Shown: positions 1 through 5,163 of the stretch, piece by piece
Position numbering within the stretch: the stretch's first letter is position 1
Layout: every line of letters begins with the position of its first letter
Assembly (NCBI GenBank): GCA_021732245.1
Contig: JAKFVJ010000356.1
Location: forward strand, 1 to 11,181
Length of the DNA stretch: 11,181 nucleotides
Origin: Candidatus Obscuribacterales bacterium
Lineage (GTDB): Bacteria > Cyanobacteriota > Vampirovibrionia > Obscuribacterales > Obscuribacteraceae
Direction: 5' to 3'
Notes under the pieces: generated by a model
Seen by the model: the letters and a program-made list of their open reading frames with translations, nothing else
Told to the model about the DNA's origin: nothing
Database searches by the model: none
Translations under genes and position numbers: made by a program

Positions 1-34
1 TGTGCCTTAAAGATAAAAAAGTGCCAAAAAGATG

Positions 35-60
35 AAAAAGCGACCGGAAAAGGTCGCTTT
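35..60 (-). terminator. Rho-independent terminator
   Basis: Read on the minus strand, AAAGCGACC is followed by TTTTCC, then GGTCGC and a run of five T (plus positions 39-35). The GC-rich 6-bp stem is 52-57 with 40-45, extended by A-T pairs, and followed directly by the U-tract. It closes the three-gene operon that ends at 240. The flanking A/T runs would let it work weakly in the other direction too. Confidence 0.8.
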
Positions 61-94
61 CTACATCTGCTAGGATCGGCTTAGTCAGGGCAGA

Positions 95-136
95 TCATTG
101 AATTTCAACGACGCCCTGGACAATCCCGGGCGGCAT
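95..136 (-). other. 13-codon mini-ORF with strong ribosome binding site
   Basis: An ATG at 136 is preceded on the minus strand by AAAGGAG at 5-nt spacing and opens a reading frame for MPPGIVQGVVEIQ followed by TGA. The start codon overlaps the loop of a GC-only hairpin (GCGGC-TAT-GCCGC). A second inverted repeat (86-91 with 113-118) spans the 3' half. It lies between the end of the membrane-protein gene and the terminator. It could be a true small peptide, a leader, or chance; nothing in the peptide is recognisable. Confidence 0.3.
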
Positions 137-180
137 AGCCGCTCCTTTTTGTACCCGCTACGTGATCTTTCGGCCATCTG

Positions 181-227
181 CACCTGCTGACTGATGACAA
201 ACAACCCTGGAGTTGTCTGTCATCAAT
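181..227 (-). repeat. 47-nt hairpin repeat, copy 1
   Basis: This 47-nt element matches 1768-1814 at 43 of 47 positions. In the minus-strand RNA it folds into UGAUGACA-G-ACAAC, loop UCCAGG, GUUGU-U-UGUCAUCA: a 14-bp stem with one G-U pair. It starts about 13 nt after the stop codon of the gene ending at 240. No U-tract follows, so it is not a standard intrinsic terminator. A dispersed REP-like element or a 3'-end processing or stability hairpin are the likely alternatives. Confidence 0.75.
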
Positions 228-239
228 CAGTCTTCATTT

Positions 240-530
240 TTACAACAGCAAGTTCTGCACAATGCAGATATCTAGTGCTGTGATAAGTGCTCCTGCCACA
301 AAGGCGACCCAGATTACCGGACCGCGCATCATGTTCCATCCGCCTCCGGAAAGTGCCAGTAGACAGAATAGACAATTGAACACACCTGCAATTATGGTTT
401 CCGGTGTGACACCATGCCAATACGCCACATAGCCCGGCGCTTTGGTGGCAATGAAAAATCTAGCAAATACAATTGCTAGATTGAGCATGACCAATCCCAT
501 GACTCCTGTTAGTCTTACATTGTTATTCAT
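240..530 (-). CDS. Three-TM small membrane protein
   Basis: This 96-residue protein has three hydrophobic segments, at about residues 8-28, 45-61 and 71-91, separated by short loops; the second loop carries a WNMMRG stretch. It should therefore be an integral inner-membrane protein with almost no soluble domain. I do not recognise a family and see no catalytic or transport motif. The ATG at 530 has GGAG 8 nt upstream. It is the last gene of the operon, starting 23 nt after the stop of the alpha/beta hydrolase gene, so the two are probably co-transcribed. A hairpin repeat and then a terminator lie downstream. That it is real is well supported by the binding site, hydrophobic periodicity and spacing; its role is unknown. 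Confidence 0.8.
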   Translation of the reverse strand: MNNNVRLTGVMGLVMLNLAIVFARFFIATKAPGYVAYWHGVTPETIIAGVFNCLFCLLALSGGGWNMMRGPVIWVAFVAGALITALDICIVQNLLL

Positions 531-553
531 AGTGTTTGCTCCATTGATTGATA

Positions 554-1369
554 CTAGATACAGAGCGTCCGATCCAAGAATTCAACGAGTCTTGTTCGGT
601 ACGTATAAAGTCCTTTTTTACTCAAAACATGTTTTTCTCCTGGCATGTAAAATGTGTCTACCCGTCGATGCGCTTTGAGAAGTCTTTTCTCCAATCGTTT
701 CGTTCGTTCTACAGACCAGATCTCGTCGGCTTCACCATGACTGAGTAGCAACGGCCCGGCATATCGCTCAATTGGAATTGGTCGACCAATTGCCCCGACA
801 ACCTTTCCTCGCCAAATCCAAGCGCGAGCTTTCGGATCGTCTGGCTCAGACCCTCCCGCAGATTTCCAGTTGTAGGAAAAGCCTGGCACATAAGTATCCG
901 TTGGAGCACGGACCGCCACAGCATCTGGTCGTGGGATTTCAACGTGAAGGGCAGACAGACTGGACAAGATCAATGCCAGCTCAGCACCTCTAGAAACACC
1001 GCAGAGCGCAATTTGCTTCTCTCTCAACTCCGGTCTATTTTTCAACCAACGAATAGCTTCAATGCTTCGTTCGAGATCGATGTTAATCACTGCTGATGGA
1101 ACGCCACTGACTGGCGCAGCCGGCGAACCACACCAAGTAAAGGCTAGGGCTGCAAAACCATGAGCAGCCAATATCTGTCCTTCCATGTCGTGAAATCCAA
1201 ATCCGCCTCCTTCGCTTCCATGCAACAGCAAGACTGCACCTTTGATTGTTTGCTGGTTTGGAACATAGAAGTTAGCCGGCAGTTCTGGACACTCCAATAA
1301 GTCATATCGCAAGGGTGACATAAGTCGTTTTTCTCCTTCTGTGATGTTGATACATTTGAACATGGTCAT
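554..1369 (-). CDS. Alpha/beta hydrolase, BAAT/dienelactone hydrolase type
   Basis: This is a single-domain alpha/beta hydrolase of 271 residues. The oxyanion-hole motif HGSEGG is at residues 50-55, the nucleophile elbow GVSRG has Ser126, and the acid and base are probably Asp215 (GEADEIW) and His247 (GEKHV). The stretch RPDAVAVRAPTD and the late IPIERYAGPLLLSHGEADEIW resemble the C-terminal domain of acyl-CoA thioesterase/BAAT enzymes. The BAAT N-terminal Ig-like domain is absent and there is no signal peptide, so a cytoplasmic ester or thioester hydrolase is likely; the substrate is unknown. The ATG at 1369 overlaps the upstream stop as ATGA, which is why I chose it. The ATG at 1321 has a better binding site (AAGGAG, 11-nt spacing) and would remove 16 residues outside the fold. 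It is the middle gene of a three-gene operon. Confidence 0.85.
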   Translation of the reverse strand: MTMFKCINITEGEKRLMSPLRYDLLECPELPANFYVPNQQTIKGAVLLLHGSEGGGFGFHDMEGQILAAHGFAALAFTWCGSPAAPVSGVPSAVINIDLERSIEAIRWLKNRPELREKQIALCGVSRGAELALILSSLSALHVEIPRPDAVAVRAPTDTYVPGFSYNWKSAGGSEPDDPKARAWIWRGKVVGAIGRPIPIERYAGPLLLSHGEADEIWSVERTKRLEKRLLKAHRRVDTFYMPGEKHVLSKKGLYTYRTRLVEFLDRTLCI

Positions 1370-1722
1370 TTTTTCCACAGACTTCGCAGCCAAGCTAATA
1401 TTCCTTGCTTATTCGATTTCGACTGCTTGTGCTCTTCCATCGCTGGTCGCGCCCTAAGTGCAACTTCTAGTAATGAGGGTCCCAACAATTTTCGATCGAC
1501 TTGCACCGGTTCGACTTGCTGCAAGAAACGTCGTGGACTATGTCCTGTGAATTCTTCTAGCGCCTTCCAGGATTCGTCAAATGTCTCGCTGCGCACCCAG
1601 TCTGCCGAAAACATGGGGCAATCGCCTGTCTGCATAGAGCCAAAGCCAAGATCACGGTCACTCAGCGGTGAATCACCGTACCATTCCTTCAATTGTTCGT
1701 CTAAGTCATATTCATCGCTCAT
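1366..1722 (-). CDS. Hypothetical acidic small protein
   Basis: This 118-residue protein begins MSDEYDLDEQLKEW. The N-terminal half is acidic and rich in aromatic residues. The C-terminal ~25 residues are basic, with a terminal tryptophan-rich amphipathic patch (ILAWLRSLWKK) that could touch a membrane or nucleic acid. I recognise no family. The ATG at 1722 is chosen because AGGAG sits 5 nt upstream; a longer open frame to 1791 would run through the 47-nt hairpin repeat and has no binding site. The stop overlaps the hydrolase start by 4 nt (ATGA), a common sign of translational coupling, so the two products are probably needed together. It is the first gene of the operon. Confidence 0.75.
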   Translation of the reverse strand: MSDEYDLDEQLKEWYGDSPLSDRDLGFGSMQTGDCPMFSADWVRSETFDESWKALEEFTGHSPRRFLQQVEPVQVDRKLLGPSLLEVALRARPAMEEHKQSKSNKQGILAWLRSLWKK

Positions 1723-1767
1723 AATGTCTCCTAGTTTGTAATTTTTCTTTTGGTCAAAACAGACACT

Positions 1768-1814
1768 CACCTGCTGACTGAGGACAAACAACCCTGGGGT
1801 TGGCTGTCCTCAAT
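1768..1814 (-). repeat. 47-nt hairpin repeat, copy 2
   Basis: This second copy of the element differs from 181-227 at four positions. Two of these, T to G at 1782 and A to C at 1809, fall on opposite sides of one base pair and restore it as G-C. In the minus-strand RNA it reads UGAGGACA, GC, CAACC, loop CCAG, GGUUG, UU, UGUCCUCA, with one G-U pair and one C-U mismatch. It begins about 22 nt after the stop of the gene ending at 1837 and lies upstream of the operon starting at 1722. As with copy 1, no U-tract follows. Confidence 0.75.
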
Positions 1815-1836
1815 AGCGAGATGCACCGACGAATAC

Positions 1837-2229
1837 TTACGACAGAAGATCGGGTCCTGTCACGTGATTAAGCCCTGGTTGAGCTTCTTTAACAAGAAGT
1901 ACTGCAGGATAACTCTTCATTTTCTCTGCCGTTGCGGCATCACACTTGATATAGAGTGTTCCATGCCCTAGCGATACGAAGAGATCACTGTCAATCCTGT
2001 CGATCAACTCTTGCTCCTTTGCCCACTGAAAAAATCTTTCTATAATCACGGTGAACCAGGGCTTCTGAGTCTTTTCCACGAATTGCGCGTGATCACTCAG
2101 ATACTCGCCAATAGAATTTATCTCCTTATCCGGATTGTCATACGGATGTTCAATTCCAACTTCGGGCAACTTAAATTGCACTATGTAGGCTTTTCGGCCA
2201 TTGTCATCTTTCTCTAAGTTTTTATCCAT
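1837..2229 (-). CDS. Hypothetical protein, possibly I9-like fold
   Basis: This 130-residue soluble protein has an opening strand AYIVQFK (residues 14-20). It ends with strand TLYIKCD (91-97), helix AATAEKMKSYP and strand AVLLVKEAQ (109-117). That order resembles peptidase inhibitor I9/subtilisin propeptide domains, in which a final strand of the type GVxxVE follows a helix. The match is by eye and weak, and the middle section (60-88) does not fit obviously. There is no signal peptide. The ATG at 2229 has AAAGG about 9 nt upstream. It stands alone between the perfect hairpin at 2270-2303 and the hairpin repeat at 1768-1814, so it may be its own transcription unit. Only about 40 nt separate the upstream hairpin from the start, and I see no convincing promoter there. 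Confidence 0.75.
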   Translation of the reverse strand: MDKNLEKDDNGRKAYIVQFKLPEVGIEHPYDNPDKEINSIGEYLSDHAQFVEKTQKPWFTVIIERFFQWAKEQELIDRIDSDLFVSLGHGTLYIKCDAATAEKMKSYPAVLLVKEAQPGLNHVTGPDLLS

Positions 2230-2269
2230 TCTTTTTCACCTTTATCAAAGTTGTGGGTCACTATTAAAT

Positions 2270-2303
2270 GAAAGGAGCAACAACTTCTGTTGTTGCTCCT
2301 TTC
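2270..2303 (-). terminator. Perfect 15-bp hairpin, probable terminator
   Basis: GAAAGGAGCAACAAC (2270-2284) is the exact complement of GTTGTTGCTCCTTTC (2289-2303), with a 4-nt loop. Read on the minus strand the stem ends in CCTTTC followed by ATTTAATAG, a weak U-rich tail. It sits about 30 nt after the stop of the zinc-finger gene (2333). A strong stem with an imperfect tail suggests a terminator or an RNA 3'-end stabiliser. Confidence 0.65.
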
Positions 2304-2332
2304 GGATGGCATGTTTCTATTCTCCAAAAGTG

Positions 2333-2674
2333 TTAGTCTGCTTTGCCGCCTTCTAGCTCCGCGAGCTCCTTTTTGAGGTCCTCTAGATGAGCTTCAAGGC
2401 TTTTCAGTCCGTCTTCCAACTTTTTGATTTTCTGCGGCACTTCTTGTTTGTCACGCTCGATGGCAGCGGCAACATTCCGGATCGAAATTTTCAGACCTTG
2501 CTTACGAGACTCCATATACTTTTCCTGGTTATGGTCGCCTGTACCATCACACTGCTGACACGGCAGATACAGCGATTCACCCGTGCAACCGCCACCACTG
2601 TGGTAATACTCTCCCTTGCCTTTGCATGAGCGACACTTCTCTTTCTCTGATTGTTTTTCTTCTGACTCTGTCAT
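2333..2674 (-). CDS. DnaJ-type CxxCxGxG zinc motif plus coiled coil protein
   Basis: This protein has 113 residues. Two CxxCxGxG knuckles, CRSCKGKG (residues 14-21) and CQQCDGTG (39-46), with a Cys30 between them, match the cysteine-rich zinc-binding repeats of DnaJ/Hsp40 proteins. There is no J-domain and no C-terminal substrate domain. After the zinc motifs, residues ~60-110 are charged and helical with a heptad-like pattern (KKLEDGLKSLEAHLEDLKKELAEL), a probable coiled coil for dimerisation. It may be a zinc-dependent adaptor or chaperone cofactor; this is inference. I chose the ATG at 2674, which has AAGGA 8 nt upstream; an upstream TTG at 2701 is in frame. It follows the membrane-anchored protein gene by 64 bp and is probably co-transcribed with it. 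Confidence 0.8.
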   Translation of the reverse strand: MTESEEKQSEKEKCRSCKGKGEYYHSGGGCTGESLYLPCQQCDGTGDHNQEKYMESRKQGLKISIRNVAAAIERDKQEVPQKIKKLEDGLKSLEAHLEDLKKELAELEGGKAD

Positions 2675-2738
2675 GATTGTTTTCCTTATATTTTCAGCCA
2701 AATACTTTACGTCGCAGCTTCAGCAGCTCAGGGCGCCT

Positions 2739-3380
2739 CTAAAGCAACCCATCCTTTACCAATATGACTTTGCCCGACTGATACAGCTCGTCAATTTGAC
2801 ACATCGCCGCATCGATAAGCACTTTTAGGGCTTCGCTATCACCATTCTGAATGTTACGCACATTGATATATGCACAAATCGATCCATCTGGATTCTGAAG
2901 TGCATAAGCGGCAAAGGGAGCAAATCCAGGCGGACCGGTAACCTGATCAAAATATCCTGCAAGCGCTTGTCCAAGTCCTCTCTGCACGTTGTACCAGCCC
3001 ATACCTGTGACGTCGTCATCGGTAACAGCAGGTCCTGTGACATGGAGTCGTGCAAAACGGCAGAGCGCTTCGCTATTCTCTTCCGCCATGTCTATCTGTC
3101 CGGTCTTAATCTCAATAGTGCCATCTTCCCGACGGTCGATTCTCGGTCTAACGTAAAAATTAGAACCAATCGCGCCATCGAACAACGAGAGCACCAAGTC
3201 GCGCTTCACTCGCGGTTGCTTTTTGCTTCGCTTACGCGCTGCACCGACGAGCACCAAATGGATAGCAGCGGCAGCGCCTGCCCACACAATTGCAAGGAAT
3301 ACGGAATGGAAGATAACAAACGCAAATGTTCCATACACTGCTGCAAACGCCACAGTTTTGATAGGTTTTGAAAGTTTCAT
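2739..3380 (-). CDS. Membrane-anchored protein with a cytoplasmic domain
   Basis: The protein has 213 residues. Residues ~10-48 are continuously hydrophobic, long enough for two membrane helices with a tight turn. They are bracketed by a short basic N-terminus and a strongly basic stretch (RKRSKKQPRVKR, ~49-60). By the positive-inside rule both ends should face the cytoplasm. The remaining ~150 residues look like a mixed alpha/beta soluble domain (DLVLSLFDGAIGSNFYVRPRI, then ICAYINVRN) that I do not recognise. The ATG at 3380 has AGGAG upstream at 9-nt spacing. A copy of the 31-bp repeat with its mini-ORF lies just upstream, and the zinc-finger gene follows. The setting suggests a membrane-tethered partner for that soluble protein, but this is not shown. 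Confidence 0.8.
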   Translation of the reverse strand: MKLSKPIKTVAFAAVYGTFAFVIFHSVFLAIVWAGAAAAIHLVLVGAARKRSKKQPRVKRDLVLSLFDGAIGSNFYVRPRIDRREDGTIEIKTGQIDMAEENSEALCRFARLHVTGPAVTDDDVTGMGWYNVQRGLGQALAGYFDQVTGPPGFAPFAAYALQNPDGSICAYINVRNIQNGDSEALKVLIDAAMCQIDELYQSGKVILVKDGLL

Positions 3381-3408
3381 CGATATTTACTCCTATTAAG
3401 TTATTCAG

Positions 3409-3441
3409 TCACAGAAGCAAACGCGAAGAGATGTCATCCAT
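3409..3441 (-). promoter_or_regulatory. Leader mini-ORF MDDISSRLLL, copy 1
   Basis: Within and just past the 31-bp repeat, the minus strand reads ATG GAT GAC ATC TCT TCG CGT TTG CTT CTG TGA, a 10-codon peptide with a stop. The copy at 4210-4242 encodes the identical peptide, with CTA in place of CTG as the last sense codon. The stop lies 28 nt before the start of the gene at 3380. No strong Shine-Dalgarno is present (GAGTGGGG precedes the ATG). A leader peptide or translated attenuator is the reading I favour; a DNA operator is the alternative. Confidence 0.45.
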
Positions 3442-3443
3442 CC
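3413..3443. repeat. 31-bp direct repeat, copy 1
   Basis: This segment is identical over 31 bp to 4214-4244. On the minus strand it begins GGATGGATGACATC and ends GCGTTTGCTTCT. It lies in the intergenic stretch before the gene starting at 3380. The surrounding sequence does not extend the match, and the two downstream proteins are unrelated, so it is not a tandem gene duplication. Confidence 0.9.
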
Positions 3444-3473
3444 CCACTCGTTTATTTCTCTCTTCACTGCAGT

Positions 3474-3785
3474 TCAGATTGGCGGTCGAGTCAGAGCACC
3501 CTTGCTGAGCCGTTTTTTCGGAAGGCTCTGCAGACGAGCAACGCCATCCGAGCCCAAAGCTTTCTCGGCTCTCTTCAAGACATCATCAAAGTCAAGACAT
3601 AGGTCTTTCAAAAACGCATGGGCCATTTCTGGAGCGCCAATCATGACGGAATATAGATTTTCGACCGACACGATTGCAAACTTGCCTTGAAGCTTATTTT
3701 TCAAAGCATCGGTCACAGCCTGATCCAATTCTAGCTTTTCCAGGGCGGTGCCTTGATTCAATTTACGTGGTTTAAAATACGGCAT
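3474..3785 (-). CDS. Hypothetical small protein
   Basis: This 103-residue protein starts MPYFKPRKLNQG. It is predicted to be mostly helical with one hydrophobic strand-like segment (FAIVSVENLYSVMIG, ~36-50). The C-terminus is basic (KKRLSKGALTRPPI). There is no signal peptide, membrane helix or recognisable motif. GGAGG lies 8 nt before the ATG at 3785. The stop of the upstream gene directly abuts this start (TAAATG), so the ribosome can re-initiate and the two proteins are probably made in fixed ratio. That coupling is the only functional hint; a complex with the 131-residue partner is a reasonable guess. Confidence 0.75.
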   Translation of the reverse strand: MPYFKPRKLNQGTALEKLELDQAVTDALKNKLQGKFAIVSVENLYSVMIGAPEMAHAFLKDLCLDFDDVLKRAEKALGSDGVARLQSLPKKRLSKGALTRPPI

Positions 3786-4181
3786 TTAGCTAACCTCCGG
3801 TTGCGCACAATACTCCAAACATTTATCGAAGTCTGAGGCAAAGCAGGAGGGTATGCCTTCAGCCTTAACAATACCGTCTGGCAACCTGCGTTGCACCCAC
3901 TCTTCCACCTGTTCATAATCACGGATGCTGCTGCAACAATGGAAGAACAGCACAACATGGCCGTTAATTTTGCGCCATGAGACATCTAGGTTGATCTCCT
4001 TACCAAACAGCTCACCGATGTTAAAGACGAGACCTTGACCGATGCTCTCCCATTTGACCATCTCGTGATGTTCTCTCCATAGCGCACGTTGTTCGAAGTC
4101 ACTTGCTTCCACGACAAATTCCGTCCTGGCAAATAGTGGCTCCTGTTTAATCACTGTTTCAAAATTCCATAGCCTTGTCAT
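3786..4181 (-). CDS. Hypothetical protein, uncharacterised WxxxNGHxVxF-like type
   Basis: This is a 131-residue soluble protein. The segment LDVSWRKINGHVVLFFHCCSSIRDYEQVEEWVQRRLP (residues ~65-101 in this frame) reminds me of small uncharacterised, often phage-associated proteins with a strand, NGH turn, strand and a DxxxVExW helix. This is recollection of a pattern, not a search result. I chose the ATG at 4181, which has AAGGA 9 nt upstream. The frame stays open to an ATG at 4238, inside the 31-bp repeat, which would add 19 residues; the same repeat at the other copy stops in that frame, which argues against the longer start. It is coupled to the 103-residue gene downstream (TAAATG). Confidence 0.75.
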   Translation of the reverse strand: MTRLWNFETVIKQEPLFARTEFVVEASDFEQRALWREHHEMVKWESIGQGLVFNIGELFGKEINLDVSWRKINGHVVLFFHCCSSIRDYEQVEEWVQRRLPDGIVKAEGIPSCFASDFDKCLEYCAQPEVS

Positions 4182-4209
4182 AGTTCGTATTCCTTCTTTT
4201 TCATGCTTT

Positions 4210-4242
4210 TCATAGAAGCAAACGCGAAGAGATGTCATCCAT
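4210..4242 (-). promoter_or_regulatory. Leader mini-ORF MDDISSRLLL, copy 2
   Basis: This is the second copy of the 10-codon ORF. The minus strand reads ATG GAT GAC ATC TCT TCG CGT TTG CTT CTA TGA. It encodes the same peptide as 3409-3441 but ends in CTA rather than CTG. The exact repeat ends within this last Leu codon, so peptide and stop are kept although the DNA differs. AAGGA lies 10 nt before this ATG, a plausible binding site. The stop is 28 nt before the start of the gene at 4181, the same distance as in copy 1. Confidence 0.45.
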
Positions 4243-4244
4243 CC
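4214..4244. repeat. 31-bp direct repeat, copy 2
   Basis: Identical to 3413-3443 and placed in the same way relative to the next gene: the mini-ORF stop is the same distance before the start in both copies. The copies are about 800 bp apart on the same strand. Two copies at this distance do not make a CRISPR array. Recombination between them would delete the 131- and 103-residue genes. Confidence 0.9.
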
Positions 4245-4274
4245 GCTCGCAATCCTTGACAGATCGATGAAAAA

Positions 4275-4646
4275 CTAATCATTGTCTGGTACGGGCAGCG
4301 TTTGCTTCTCTATCGCTACAAGAGCCCGCATTAACGCTCGTCCTAAAGGGCCTCTCGGGTTGGTTGAGTAATAGCTCGGGAAGATCAGATCGTGGATCGC
4401 CTTACTTTGAGCTGTTATGGCTCCGCTGCGAACCAAGAGGTTGTTCCTAGCCTCATCATATTCGTGCCAGTCTTGCAGGCAGACGACATTGATTAGTTCT
4501 TTGCGTTGCTCGGCTGTCAATTCGTCGGGGTTGTATTGAGCAACTCTGGCGAGTTCTCTAACTTCCCTGTCGATGTCGGCACGAGTTTCTTCATCAAACG
4601 TATGAACGATCGCGCTGTAGTCGGTCATTGAATTGTTAGTGTTCAT
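4275..4646 (-). CDS. Hypothetical helical protein
   Basis: This 123-residue protein has an acidic, helical N-terminal half (FDEETRADIDREVRELARV, then DELTAEQRKELINVV). The second half contains YYSTNPRGPLGRALMRALVAIEK. There is no signal peptide or membrane helix and I recognise no family. AAGGAG sits 7 nt before the ATG at 4646. The initiation context TTACAAAC-AAGGAG...ACATTATGA closely matches that of the gene at 1722. A short ORF (4636-4770) overlaps the start by 11 nt, suggesting translational coupling. It is the last gene of the region C operon; the leader repeat of the next block begins about 30 nt downstream. Confidence 0.75.
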   Translation of the reverse strand: MNTNNSMTDYSAIVHTFDEETRADIDREVRELARVAQYNPDELTAEQRKELINVVCLQDWHEYDEARNNLLVRSGAITAQSKAIHDLIFPSYYSTNPRGPLGRALMRALVAIEKQTLPVPDND

Positions 4647-4770
4647 AATGTGACTCCTTGTTTGTAAGTGAAATTAATTTTTGTGTTTCTCTTTTGACCT
4701 CTTCAATTCGCTCACGCAAATCGGCGGCTCTTTTCTTACGTGCCTGTTGATCGGATTCGCTCTTTGCCAT
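4636..4770 (-). CDS. Small charged 44-residue ORF
   Basis: This ORF begins MAKSESDQQARKKRAADL and continues as a highly charged helix (RERIEEVKRETQKLISL), likely a short coiled coil. It starts 24 nt after the stop at 4795 and overlaps the next start by 11 nt, so it neatly fills the gap between two genes of the operon. The binding site is weak. An in-frame ATG at 4794, next to the preceding stop (TAGATG), would add eight residues (MICKFSVL). The composition is protein-like and not a shadow of another gene. It could also be leader translation that feeds ribosomes to the downstream start. Confidence 0.5.
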   Translation of the reverse strand: MAKSESDQQARKKRAADLRERIEEVKRETQKLISLTNKESHYEH

Positions 4771-4794
4771 GAGCACCGAGAATTTGCAAATCAT

Positions 4795-5070
4795 CTAGCT
4801 GAACGATGCATACCGATGAGATCCGCGCAGTCGGACAACGGCCTCGTGATTGGTGAGTGCTTCGACTGATCGTCGGGAACCTTCAACTATGACGATTGTT
4901 TTCTGACGCGCACTCTGGTAAATGCTCTTTACGTCAGGGATTTCGGAGAGATTTATTCTGGGAGCGGGAGTCGTTTCTATATAGAATTCAAATCGGGCGT
5001 CAGGATCTGTTTTGCGCTTGAGCTCGGCGCGAAGATTGTCGTCGATTTTGGGTGAGGATTCAAAACTCAT
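4795..5070 (-). CDS. Hypothetical small protein, possibly I9-like
   Basis: This is a 91-residue protein. Residues ~26-34 (RFEFYIETT) and 58-63 (TIVIVE) look like strands. A helix SRRSVEALTNH and a strand EAVVRLRG (76-83) close the domain. The helix-then-strand ending is like that of I9 propeptide/inhibitor domains and of the 130-residue protein at 1837-2229. The similarity is by eye and weak. There is no signal peptide. GGAGG lies about 9 nt before the ATG at 5070. It follows the 281-residue gene by 93 nt, with a 12-bp hairpin in the gap, and is followed by the 44-residue ORF. Confidence 0.7.
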   Translation of the reverse strand: MSFESSPKIDDNLRAELKRKTDPDARFEFYIETTPAPRINLSEIPDVKSIYQSARQKTIVIVEGSRRSVEALTNHEAVVRLRGSHRYASFS

Positions 5071-5117
5071 GGTTGGTTGCCTCCGGGTCGGGAATGTAGA
5101 TTGCTTGGGCAGAGCAA

Positions 5118-5144
5118 GGCAGAGTGGGTTGGACCCACCCTGCC
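5118..5144 (-). other. 12-bp intergenic RNA hairpin
   Basis: In the minus-strand RNA, GGCAGGGUGGGU pairs with ACCCACUCUGCC across a 3-nt loop (12 bp, one G-U pair). On the plus strand the same position is an A-C mismatch, so the full stem forms only in the gene-sense transcript. It lies between the 281-residue gene and the 91-residue gene. No U-tract follows, so partial attenuation or mRNA processing fits better than full termination. Confidence 0.6.
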
Positions 5145-5163
5145 GAAATGCGAGTGAATTTGC

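Noticed and set aside
3413..4244. Possible CRISPR or transposon ends from the 31-bp repeats
   Set aside because: Only two copies about 800 bp apart, same orientation, with ordinary genes between and no transposase or flanking target duplication.
4782..4791. Palindrome ATTTGCAAAT
   Set aside because: A 10-bp palindrome in AT-rich sequence is expected by chance, and nothing else marks it as an operator.
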